Shown here piece by piece: positions 17,050 to 29,527 of a DNA stretch of 64,000 nucleotides (the first letter of the stretch is position 1; each line of letters begins with the position of its first letter). Both the position numbers and the translations under genes were made by a program. Under the pieces are notes generated by a model that had not been told where the DNA came from, ran no database searches, and was given only the letters and a program-made list of their open reading frames with translations. The stretch covers positions 1,922,001 through 1,986,000 of the forward strand of contig NZ_CP108488.1 in NCBI RefSeq assembly GCF_035987325.1, in the 5' to 3' direction. This DNA is from Streptomyces sp. NBC_01244. GTDB taxonomy: Bacteria; Actinomycetota; Actinomycetes; Streptomycetales; Streptomycetaceae.

Positions 17050-19545
17050 TCAGTGCCCGGCGCCGTCCACCACCGCTGCCCAGCCGTCCAGCAGGGCCTG
17101 CGCGGACGCGTCGTCGGGTCCCTCGGCCCACAGGTGGGTGACCGCCTCCGCCGGGTCCGGCAGCACCAGGGCCCACCGCCCGTCGGCCTCCACGACCCGC
17201 ACCCCGTCGGTGGTGTCCACCTGCCGGTCCCCGGCCGCCTCCACGACCCGCCGCATGACGAGCCCCTTCACGGCCCACGGGGTCGGCACGTCTCGCTTGA
17301 GCACGTGCGCACGAGGGATCCGGGCATCGATCTGGCTCAGCGTGAGCTGCGTCCGCGCCACCAGCCCGATCAACTGCACGAAGGCGGCCGACCCGTCGAA
17401 GACGCTGCTGAACTCGGGGACGATGAAGCCACCCCGACCGTCACCGCCGAAGATGGTGTTCTCCGCCCGGCCCACCCGGGTCAGATCGTCGGGCGAGGTC
17501 GTCGTCCACTCCACCTGGGTCCCGTGGTACGCCGCCACCTGCTCGGCGATCCGGGTCGTGGTCACCGGCAGCGCCACCTTGCCGCTGCGCTTCTCTGCGG
17601 CCACCAGGTCGAGCAGCACCAGCAGCGCCCGGTCGTCCTCGATGATCCGGCCGCGCTCGTCCACGAGGGAGATCCGCTCGCCCACCGGGTCGAAGCGCAC
17701 TCCGAAGGCGGCCCGCGAGGACGCCACGATCTCGCCGAGCCTCACCAGCCCCGCCCTGCGGGATTCGGCCGTCTCCGTGGGCCGGGACTCGTCGAGACCC
17801 GGATTGACCGTGAGGGCGTCCACCCCGAGCCGGCCCAGCAGGCTGGGCAGCACCAGGCCGGCGCTGCCGTTGGACGCGTCCACGACCACCTTGAGCCCGG
17901 AGTCCGCGACCCCGGTGGTGTCCACCCGCCGCAGCAGCGAACCGGTGTAGGCGTCGAAGACGCTTCCCGGGAACTGCAGGTCGCCGATCTCGCCGGGGAA
18001 CGCCCGCCGGTACTCCTGGCGTGCGTAGACCCGGTCGAGCTTGCGCTGCTGCTGGAGGGAGAGGTCCGCCCCGCGCTCGTCGAGGAACATGATGTCGACC
18101 GAGTCGGGCACTCCCGGCGAGGTCCGCAGCACGATCCCGCCCGCGCTGCCGCGCGCGGTCTGCTGCCGCGCCACGGGCAGCGGTACGTTCTCCAGGTCCC
18201 GGACGTTGATGGCGCTCGCCTGGAGCGCCGAGATCACGGCCCGCTTGAGCGCTCTCGCGCCACGCGAGTGGTCGCGGGCCGTGGTGACCGTCGCCCCCTT
18301 CTTCAGGGTCGTCGCATAGGCACCGGCCAACCGGACGACGAGCTCCGGGGTGATCTCCACGTTCAGGATGCCGGTGACCCCGCGCGCGCCGAACAGATGT
18401 GCCTGCCCCCGCGACTCCCAGATGACCGAGGTGTTGACGAAGGCGCCCGCCTCGATCGTCTTGAAGGGGTAGACCCGGACGTTCCCCTGGATGATCGATT
18501 CCTCGCCGACGAGGCACTCGTCGCCGATGACGGCCCCGTCCTCGATCCGGGCCGCGCGCATGATGTCGGTGTTCTTGCCGATGACACAGCCGCGGAGGTT
18601 GCTGTGAGGCCCGATGTACACGTTGTCGTGCACGACGGCCTTGTGCAGGAACGCACCGCTCTTGACGACGACGTTCGATCCGATGACGGTGTGCTCGCGG
18701 ATCTCCACGCCGGCCTCGACCTTGGCGTAGTCCCCGATGTACAGCGGGCCGCGCAGCACCGCGTCCGGGCTCACCTCGGCCCCTTCGGCGATCCACACGC
18801 CGGGTGAGATCTCGAAACCGTCCATGTCGACCTGGACCTGGCCCTCGAGTACGTCGGCCTGGGCCTTGACGTAGCTCTCGTGGGTGCCGACGTCCTCCCA
18901 GTAGCCCTCGGCGACGTAGCCGTAGATGGGCCGGCCTTCCTTCATCAGCTGCGGGAAGACGTCGCCGGACCAGTCCACGGAGACGTCCGCGTCCACGTAG
19001 TCGAAGATCTCCGGCTCCATGACGTAGATGCCGGTGTTGATGGTGTCCGAGAACACCTGGCCCCAGGTCGGCTTCTCCAGGAAGCGCTCGACCTTGCCTT
19101 CCTCGTCCACGATGGTGATGCCGAATTCCAGCGGATTCGGCACCCGGGTCAGGCACACCGTGACGAGCCCGCCCTTCTCCTTGTGGAAACGGATCAGGTC
19201 GGTCAGGTCGAAGTCGGTGAGCGCGTCGCCGGAAATGACGAGGAAGGTGTCGTCCTTCAGAGCCTCCTCGGCGTTCTTCACGCTGCCGGCGGTCCCGAGT
19301 GGCTTCTCCTCGTTGGCATAGGTGAGCTCCATTCCGAGCTCCTCGCCGTCACCGAAGTAGTTCCTGACGAGCGACGCCAGGAACTGTACGGTGACCACGG
19401 TTTCGTTGAGCCCATGCCGCTTGAGCAGCCTGAGCACGTGCTCCATGATCGGCCGGTTCGCCACCGGCAGGAGCGGCTTGGGCATGCTTGAGGTCATGGG
19501 GCGAAGCCGAGTGCCTTCGCCACCAGCCATCACGACGGCCTTCAT
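17050..19545 (-). CDS. Mannose-1-phosphate guanylyltransferase-like protein with degenerate phosphomannomutase domain
   Basis: An 831-residue three-part protein: a nucleotidyltransferase (residues 1-235, with the intact GGEGTRLRP and KP signatures), a left-handed beta-helix of hexapeptide repeats (about 245-375) and a phosphomannomutase-like region (about 385-831). The first part should form NDP-sugars from sugar-1-phosphates, probably GDP-mannose or a related sugar for the cell envelope. In the mutase part the catalytic TASHNP loop reads RTSPGVP (474-480) and the metal loop DGDGDR reads DPVGER (619-624), so mutase activity is unlikely. The ATG at 19545 follows AAGGAGG by 11 bases. Confidence 0.88.
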   Translation of the reverse strand: MKAVVMAGGEGTRLRPMTSSMPKPLLPVANRPIMEHVLRLLKRHGLNETVVTVQFLASLVRNYFGDGEELGMELTYANEEKPLGTAGSVKNAEEALKDDTFLVISGDALTDFDLTDLIRFHKEKGGLVTVCLTRVPNPLEFGITIVDEEGKVERFLEKPTWGQVFSDTINTGIYVMEPEIFDYVDADVSVDWSGDVFPQLMKEGRPIYGYVAEGYWEDVGTHESYVKAQADVLEGQVQVDMDGFEISPGVWIAEGAEVSPDAVLRGPLYIGDYAKVEAGVEIREHTVIGSNVVVKSGAFLHKAVVHDNVYIGPHSNLRGCVIGKNTDIMRAARIEDGAVIGDECLVGEESIIQGNVRVYPFKTIEAGAFVNTSVIWESRGQAHLFGARGVTGILNVEITPELVVRLAGAYATTLKKGATVTTARDHSRGARALKRAVISALQASAINVRDLENVPLPVARQQTARGSAGGIVLRTSPGVPDSVDIMFLDERGADLSLQQQRKLDRVYARQEYRRAFPGEIGDLQFPGSVFDAYTGSLLRRVDTTGVADSGLKVVVDASNGSAGLVLPSLLGRLGVDALTVNPGLDESRPTETAESRRAGLVRLGEIVASSRAAFGVRFDPVGERISLVDERGRIIEDDRALLVLLDLVAAEKRSGKVALPVTTTRIAEQVAAYHGTQVEWTTTSPDDLTRVGRAENTIFGGDGRGGFIVPEFSSVFDGSAAFVQLIGLVARTQLTLSQIDARIPRAHVLKRDVPTPWAVKGLVMRRVVEAAGDRQVDTTDGVRVVEADGRWALVLPDPAEAVTHLWAEGPDDASAQALLDGWAAVVDGAGH

Positions 19546-19644
19546 GTCGGAAGAGTCCTCCTTGAGAGACGGCGTATCGCCGACCTCACCCGTCCCGGAC
19601 GGTGACTGGAACACTCCCCCGCGTCAGTCAGGCGCCGAGCGAGC

Positions 19645-20235
19645 TCAATCGGCCGTGGTGTCCGCCTTCACGAGCCGGCGGACTTGTACCACGTAAAGGA
19701 CTCCTGCCCACCAATAGAGGGTTGTACCCCATCCGGCGAACGCCCATCCGAAAACTGACCCCATCCAGGCCAACCAACCCGACCAGGTGCTCACCAGCAG
19801 GAAGGGGAACGCATACATCAGGTTGAAGGTCGCGGCCTTGCCGAGGAAGTTGACCTGGGGCGGCGGATAGCCGTGCCGGCGCAGGATCCAGACCATGACC
19901 AGCAGCATCAGCTCACGCGCGAGCAGTGCCCCGGTGAGCCAGAGCGGCAGGATCTCGCGGTACGTGAGACCGAACAGCGTGGACAGGATGTAGAGCCGGT
20001 CCGCGGCGGGATCCAGCAGCCGGCCGAGGCTGCTGATCTGATTCCAGCGCCGGGCCAGCTTCCCGTCGAGGTAGTCGCTGATCCCGCTGAGCATGAGGAC
20101 GGCAAGAGCCCAGCCATCGTGCTCGGCCAGGATCAGCCACAGGAACAGGGGTACGCCTGCGAGGCGAGCCATGCTCAGGATGTTCGGAATGGTGAAAATT
20201 CGGTCAGTCTGAACCCGAGTCTCCTGGACCTCCAC
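19645..20235 (-). CDS. CDP-alcohol phosphatidyltransferase family protein
   Basis: A 196-residue membrane enzyme with the full family motif: Asp-Gly-x2-Ala-Arg-x8-Gly-x3-Asp-x3-Asp, seen in the DYLDGKLARR and GRLLDPAADR segments. Such enzymes transfer a phosphatidyl group from CDP-diacylglycerol to an alcohol (glycerol phosphate, inositol phosphate or another phospholipid); the acceptor is not evident. Several hydrophobic helices follow. The GTG at 20235 has GGAGG 7 bases upstream. It lies downstream of the rRNA operon on the same strand, separated by a strong terminator, and 99 bp before the nucleotidyltransferase gene. Confidence 0.9.
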   Translation of the reverse strand: MEVQETRVQTDRIFTIPNILSMARLAGVPLFLWLILAEHDGWALAVLMLSGISDYLDGKLARRWNQISSLGRLLDPAADRLYILSTLFGLTYREILPLWLTGALLARELMLLVMVWILRRHGYPPPQVNFLGKAATFNLMYAFPFLLVSTWSGWLAWMGSVFGWAFAGWGTTLYWWAGVLYVVQVRRLVKADTTAD

Positions 20236-20318
20236 CCGGGGGCCTCCACTGTGACTGTAGAAATGTCGAACGATGCCCCCTGACCCTACAGGAGCCGGTG
20301 CACCGGCCTGTAAACGCA

Positions 20319-20355
20319 GAAAAGCCCCGTACCGGTTACCCGGTACGGGGCTTTC
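20319..20355 (-). terminator. Terminator of the rRNA operon
   Basis: A hairpin with a near-perfect stem of about 15 bp (AGAAAGCCCCGTACC and its complement, one bulged A) starts 11 bp beyond the 5S gene. On the minus strand it is followed by CTTTTCTGCG, a U-rich 3' side, as expected of an intrinsic terminator. Confidence 0.85.
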
Positions 20356-20366
20356 TACAATGATTG

Positions 20367-20483
20367 TTCGGCGGCGTCCTACTCTCCCACAGGGTCCCCC
20401 CTGCAGTACCATCGGCGCTGAAAGGCTTAGCTTCCGGGTTCGGAATGTAAACCGGGCGTTTCCCTAACGCTATGACCACCGAA
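20367..20483 (-). rRNA. 5S ribosomal RNA
   Basis: About 117 nt. On the minus strand it runs from GTTTCGGTGGTCATAGCG to CGCCGCCGAAC, with the conserved CCGAACCCGGAAGCTAAG central segment. It is the last gene of the rrn operon; ends are accurate to a few bases. Confidence 0.95.
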
Positions 20484-20569
20484 ACACTATGAAGTTAACC
20501 AAACCGGATATGACACAGTTCGTTACTTCAGAACTAACACAGTGGACGCGAGCAACTGAGGACAAGCCC

Positions 20570-25493
<4,924 letters not shown>

Positions 25494-25686
25494 GTTTACC
25501 GGTAATCCGGTGCACACGCACTTAGAGCGGGACAGTCATGTCGGAATAAGACCGACCGTCCACTGCATCCTCGCTGTGTAATTGCCTGCAAGTGTCGTAG
25601 CCGAAGCCGTGACCTCACAGGTCTTTTTCAAAGGAACCTCATCCACCGAAATGGACGGGGTATCAACTTTTTGGCGTTGATTTTTG

Positions 25687-25709
25687 GCACGCTGTTGAGT
25701 TCTCAAGGA
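25687..25709 (-). promoter_or_regulatory. Conserved rrn leader (boxA-like) element
   Basis: On the minus strand TTGAGAACTCAACAGCGTG lies about 200 bp upstream of 16S, in the AT-richer leader. The same core recurs in the 16S-23S spacer. In actinomycetes it is associated with antitermination and pre-rRNA processing; the function here is inferred. Confidence 0.6.
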
Positions 25710-25800
25710 ACGGACGCTTCCTTTGTACTCACCCTCAGTAACAATTACTGGGGCTTTCCTCCGGGCTTTCGTTCTGTTCTGTTCTGTTCTTGCGTTTCCG

Positions 25801-25910
25801 ACTCTATCAGAGTCTGTCTCGCTTGTTTTCCGCCTTCCAGGTCATCCGCTTTCGCGTTTTCCCTTTCCGGCGAGTCCGACTCTAGCAGTTCTTTTCTTTC
25901 CCTCTGACCA
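25801..25910 (-). promoter_or_regulatory. Tandem rRNA operon promoters
   Basis: Two TAGAGT hexamers on the minus strand, at 25806-25801 and 25884-25879, match the -10 element of vegetative (HrdB) Streptomyces rRNA promoters. A TGGTCA at 25910-25905 may be the -35 of the upstream one, with slightly long spacing. The 757-bp gap 25494-26250 thus holds the rrn leader and promoters plus the crr control region, and no gene. Confidence 0.5.
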
Positions 25911-26080
25911 CTCTCCGTTTTGCCGAATAGGCATGCGGAAAGAAGGTGAGATCAAGATCAGAACTAGAGAGAGGAGGAGTCCCGTCCATCAGCCGTTCGC
26001 GAAATGTTCACGCGGGGCGTCCTGGCGGGAGTCACGACAGTACAGGTCTGCAGGGACCCAAGCAAATCGATTCAGGCGTA

Positions 26081-26107
26081 TGGTCTAGTCCACCGGTCTA
26101 GTCCACT
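26081..26107. promoter_or_regulatory. Two DasR-type (dre) operators upstream of crr
   Basis: Two direct copies of GGTCTAGTCCA, at about 26082-26092 and 26095-26105, each match the dre consensus (TGGTCTAGACCA-like) bound by the GntR regulator DasR of Streptomyces. DasR represses amino-sugar uptake and PTS genes, including crr-ptsI, and is released by glucosamine-6-phosphate. The sites lie about 145 bp before the crr start and within 200 bp of the rrn promoters. Confidence 0.75.
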
Positions 26108-26250
26108 AGTCTCCAGGCCGAAGGACCAGTCCGGATCGGGACCAACATCGGGCGAACCCGAACATGTTGTGACTTATCCTTCTGGAGAGTACGCCGTTCG
26201 CGACAGGTAGTGACGGCGACACGACGAAGCCCCACCCCTGGGAGGCCCCC

Positions 26251-26700
26251 ATGACCAGCGTGACGTCCCCACTTGCCGGGACCGCCATCGGACTCGCGGC
26301 AGTGCCCGACCCGGTGTTCTCCGGCGCGATGGTGGGACCGGGCACCGCCATTGATCCCGTGCGCGAGCCTTCGGCGGCGGTGTCCCCCGTCGACGGTGTA
26401 GTCGTCTCCCTGCACCCGCATGCGTACGTCGTCGTCGACGGCGAAGGCCACGGTGTACTCACGCACCTGGGCATCGACACCGTTCAGCTCAACGGCGAGG
26501 GCTTCGAGCTGCTCGTCAACAAGGGCGACACCGTGACCCGCGGCCAAGAGGTCATTCGTTGGGACCCCGCCGCGGTCGTGGCCGCCGGCAAGTCCCCCAT
26601 CTGCCCCGTCGTGGCACTGGAAGCGACTGCCGATTCCCTGTCCGGCGTGATCGAGACCGGAGACGTCAAGGCCGGGGACGCCCTCTTCGGCTGGCAGTGA
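26251..26700 (+). CDS. crr: PTS glucose-type enzyme IIA
   Basis: A 149-residue single-domain IIA-Glc protein, normal length. The active-site histidines are His57 in SLHPHAYVV and His72 in VLTHLGIDTV; the latter takes the phosphate from HPr and passes it to membrane permeases, chiefly N-acetylglucosamine systems in Streptomyces. The ATG at 26251 is preceded by GGGAGG about 5 bases upstream. It is followed 72 bp later by ptsI, and the pair is probably one DasR-controlled operon. The HPr gene ptsH is not in the window. Confidence 0.96.
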   Translation: MTSVTSPLAGTAIGLAAVPDPVFSGAMVGPGTAIDPVREPSAAVSPVDGVVVSLHPHAYVVVDGEGHGVLTHLGIDTVQLNGEGFELLVNKGDTVTRGQEVIRWDPAAVVAAGKSPICPVVALEATADSLSGVIETGDVKAGDALFGWQ

Positions 26701-26772
26701 CCTTCGCCTTCTAGACGCACTGGCACATCCAACGCGGCGGGTGGACCCGCCGCTCAATCGGAGACAGGTGAA

Positions 26773-28443
26773 ATGGAGACAACGCTGCGAGGCGTCGGCG
26801 TGAGCCACGGTGTGGCGATCGGCGAGGTTCGGCACATGGGCACGGCGGTTCTCGAACCGCCGGCGAGGCAGATCACCGCGGACGAGGCGGAGCGCGAACA
26901 GGGGCGCGCCCGTCAGGCCGTGGAAGCTGTATCGGCCGACCTGATCGCCCGGGGCCAGCTGGCCGGTGGCGAAGCCCAGCACGTGCTCGAGGCCCAGGCG
27001 ATGATCGCCACGGACCCCGAGCTCATGGCGGACGTCGACCGGCGCATCGCCGTCGGCAGCACCGCCGAGCGCGGTGTGTACGACGCGTTCGCCGCCTACC
27101 GTGACCTGCTCGCCGGTGCCGGTGAGTACATGGCCGGGCGTGTGGCCGACCTGGACGACGTGCGCAACCGCATCGTCGCGCGCCTGCTCGGCGTGCCGAT
27201 GCCGGGTGTGCCCGACAGCGACGAGCCGTACGTGTTGATCGCGCGGGACCTGGCTCCCGCCGACACCGCTCTGCTCGACCCGGCGCTGGTCCTCGGTTTC
27301 GTGACCGAGGAAGGCGGCCCGACCAGCCACAGCGCGATCCTCGCGCGGGCGCTCGGCGTGCCGGCCATCGTCGCGCTGCCGGGTGCCGGTGAGATCGCCG
27401 AAGGTACGGTCATCGCCGTCGACGGCAGCACCGGCGACCTGTTCGTGGAGCCCAGCGCGGCGAAGCGGGCCGAGCTGGAGGCCGCGGCCGCCGAGCGCAA
27501 GGCCGCTCTCTCCTCGTCCTCCGGTCCGGGCGCGACGTCCGACGGTCACAAGGTGCCGCTGCTGGCCAACATCGGCGGTCCGGCGGACGTGCCGGCGGCC
27601 GTCGATGCCGGGGCGGAGGGTGTGGGCCTGTTCCGCACCGAGTTCCTCTTCCTGGACGACAGCAAGCACGCGCCGACCGAGGAGAAGCAGGTCGAGTCGT
27701 ACCGCAAGGTCCTCGAAGCCTTCCCCGAGGGTCGTGTCGTCGTACGTGTTCTGGATGCCGGCGCCGACAAGCCGCTGGACTTCCTGACCCCGGCCGACGA
27801 GCCGAACCCGGCTCTGGGTGTTCGTGGTCTGCGTTCGCTGCTCGACCACCCGGACGTGCTGCGCACGCAGCTCACCGCGTTGGCGAAGGCTGCCGAAGGG
27901 CTGCCGGTCTACCTCGAGGTCATGGCCCCGATGGTGGCCGACCGCATCGACGCCAAGGCGTTCGCGGACGCGTGCCGCGAGGCCGGTCTGAAGGCGAAGT
28001 TCGGTGCCATGGTGGAGATCCCCTCCGCCGCGCTGCGGGCGCGCTCGATCCTCCAGGAGGTCGAGTTCCTCTCGCTGGGCACCAATGACCTGGCCCAGTA
28101 CGCCTTCGCCGCCGACCGTCAGGTCGGCGCCGTATCGCGGCTGCAGGACCCGTGGCAGCCCGCGCTGCTCGACCTGATCGCCATGTCGGCCGAGGCCGCT
28201 CAGGCCGAGGGCAAGAGCTGTGGCGTCTGTGGCGAGGCCGCCTCCGACCCGCTGCTGGCCTGTGTGCTGACGGGTCTGGGTGTCACCTCGCTTTCGATGG
28301 GTGCCGCTTCGATTCCCTACGTGCGGGCGACGCTGGCCAAGTACACCCTCGCGCAGTGCGAGCGTGCGGCTGCCGCCGCGCGTGCCGCGGACAGCGCCGA
28401 GGAGGCCCGGGTGGCCGCCCAGGCGGTCCTGTCCGGCGAGTAG
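26773..28443 (+). CDS. ptsI: Phosphoenolpyruvate-protein phosphotransferase (PTS enzyme I)
   Basis: A 556-residue cytoplasmic enzyme I. It takes phosphate from phosphoenolpyruvate onto His186 in GGPTSHSAILARALG and donates it to HPr. The C-terminal PEP-binding barrel has GVGLFRTEFLFLD, LGTNDLAQYAFAADR and the catalytic cysteine in GVCGEAASDP. Slightly shorter than the 570-575 of enteric enzymes, as is usual in actinomycetes. ATG 26773 is preceded by GGAGACAGGTGAA. It lies downstream of crr and ends at a strong hairpin facing the minus-strand gene. Confidence 0.97.
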   Translation: METTLRGVGVSHGVAIGEVRHMGTAVLEPPARQITADEAEREQGRARQAVEAVSADLIARGQLAGGEAQHVLEAQAMIATDPELMADVDRRIAVGSTAERGVYDAFAAYRDLLAGAGEYMAGRVADLDDVRNRIVARLLGVPMPGVPDSDEPYVLIARDLAPADTALLDPALVLGFVTEEGGPTSHSAILARALGVPAIVALPGAGEIAEGTVIAVDGSTGDLFVEPSAAKRAELEAAAAERKAALSSSSGPGATSDGHKVPLLANIGGPADVPAAVDAGAEGVGLFRTEFLFLDDSKHAPTEEKQVESYRKVLEAFPEGRVVVRVLDAGADKPLDFLTPADEPNPALGVRGLRSLLDHPDVLRTQLTALAKAAEGLPVYLEVMAPMVADRIDAKAFADACREAGLKAKFGAMVEIPSAALRARSILQEVEFLSLGTNDLAQYAFAADRQVGAVSRLQDPWQPALLDLIAMSAEAAQAEGKSCGVCGEAASDPLLACVLTGLGVTSLSMGAASIPYVRATLAKYTLAQCERAAAAARAADSAEEARVAAQAVLSGE

Positions 28444-28472
28444 GGCAAGTAGGGCAAGTAGTTGGAGACGTT

Positions 28473-28505
28473 CGAGGGGCCTTCGCCGGTGGCGGGGGCC
28501 CCTCG
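28473..28505. terminator. Hairpin after ptsI
   Basis: CGAGGGGCC (28473-28481) and GGCCCCTCG (28497-28505) form a perfect 9-bp stem between the convergent ptsI and 28537-29457 genes. No T-tract follows, as is common in Streptomyces. Confidence 0.65.
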
Positions 28506-28536
28506 GCCGTTCGAGGGTGGGCGGGGTGCGCCCGGC

Positions 28537-29457
28537 TCAGTGGTGCGGGCCCGGTTCGTCCACCTCGTAGCCGGGGCAGTACTCGACGCCGGGCTCCGGG
28601 CCCACGGGGTCTCCGGTGTCGGCGTCGGTGCAGTAGGCGTTGAAGACGGCCGCCGCCGAGAGCGGTACCAGTCGGCCGCGGTCCAGGCGCCAGCCGTGTA
28701 CGCGGTCCCGGTCGCCCTCGGTGGTGCTGCGCAGGACCAGTCCCCCGGGCCCGCCGAGGGCCAGGCCCGCGGCGAGTACGGTCACGAAGTCCAGGCCGTC
28801 GCGACCGTCCACCCGGGGCCGGCCGCCGGGGCCGTCGTCCGTGTCGGCGTGCAAAACGGCCACGAGCTGTTCGTCCTGTGCCGGGACGCTGCACACCAAG
28901 TGGTGGTGGCCCGGACCGGCCCGGTCCACCAGGTGCCGGAGCGCCTCGGCGGCGCGCTCGAGCGAGGCGGTCCCGATGTCTTCTCCGCAGTCGGCGCAGC
29001 GGCCCACTTCGGCCAGCAGCGAGCTCGCGTACTCCCAGGTGGCCTGCCGGACGGCCGCGTCCACGAGGAGCGGGACCAGTTCGTCGATCGGCTGGCCGGC
29101 GTACGGGAGGCCGCCGGTGGCGCCGCCCAGTTCGGCGGTGAAGCGGGTGCGGGACCCGGGGGTGTCCGGGTCCAGCCCGTGGTCCGCGCAGTAGTCGGCG
29201 TACTCCTCGGCGTCGAAGAGGGCGACGGTGGTGTGGATGCCCTGGGCCGCGAGGGAGCGGAGCAGCCGGTCCACGTGGTTCAGGTAGTCGCGGTGGTCGT
29301 CGAAGGTGAAGCTGCGGTATCGGCGCATGGCCGCGAAGTCCCCGGCGTCGGCCAGGAGGCCGACGGTGCTGGGGACTTCGCGGCGCAGGGTGCGGCGCCT
29401 GCCGGTGCGGGCCGGACGGCCCGTGGTGGCGGTCCCGGTGTCGTTCGAGCGTGGCAT
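28537..29457 (-). CDS. Conserved hypothetical protein
   Basis: A 306-residue soluble protein not recognised as a known family. The N-terminal 35 residues are basic and Thr/Arg-rich; the next part has a RYRSFTFDDHRDYLNHVDRL segment and TVALFDAEEYADYCADHG, resembling an alpha/beta domain. A CADCGED pair of cysteines (about residues 154-157) could bind metal with later Cys residues. It converges on ptsI. The ATG at 29457 has AGGGGG 5 bases upstream, and the start region contains the inverted repeat at 29466-29494, suggesting specific regulation. Confidence 0.72.
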   Translation of the reverse strand: MPRSNDTGTATTGRPARTGRRRTLRREVPSTVGLLADAGDFAAMRRYRSFTFDDHRDYLNHVDRLLRSLAAQGIHTTVALFDAEEYADYCADHGLDPDTPGSRTRFTAELGGATGGLPYAGQPIDELVPLLVDAAVRQATWEYASSLLAEVGRCADCGEDIGTASLERAAEALRHLVDRAGPGHHHLVCSVPAQDEQLVAVLHADTDDGPGGRPRVDGRDGLDFVTVLAAGLALGGPGGLVLRSTTEGDRDRVHGWRLDRGRLVPLSAAAVFNAYCTDADTGDPVGPEPGVEYCPGYEVDEPGPHH

Positions 29458-29465
29458 GGTTCCCC

Positions 29466-29520
29466 CTGAGTGACGCGATCATTTGCTCACTCAGAGTAAT
29501 CATCGCCACTGACAGTGGCC
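29466..29520. promoter_or_regulatory. Inverted repeats in the promoter of the 28537-29457 gene
   Basis: Two perfect dyads lie within 55 bp upstream of the start: CTGAGTGA (29466-29473) with TCACTCAG (29487-29494), and the 15-bp palindrome GCCACTGACAGTGGC (29506-29520). The first, 9 bp from the start codon, is in an operator-like position; the second may be the end of the acetoacetyl-CoA synthetase transcript. Confidence 0.45.
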
Positions 29521-29527
29521 GCTTGCC

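Noticed and set aside
26098..27849. A minus-strand frame of 583 codons covering crr and part of ptsI.
   Set aside because: Both genes on the plus strand are certain, and the product has no domain; it is a shadow frame.
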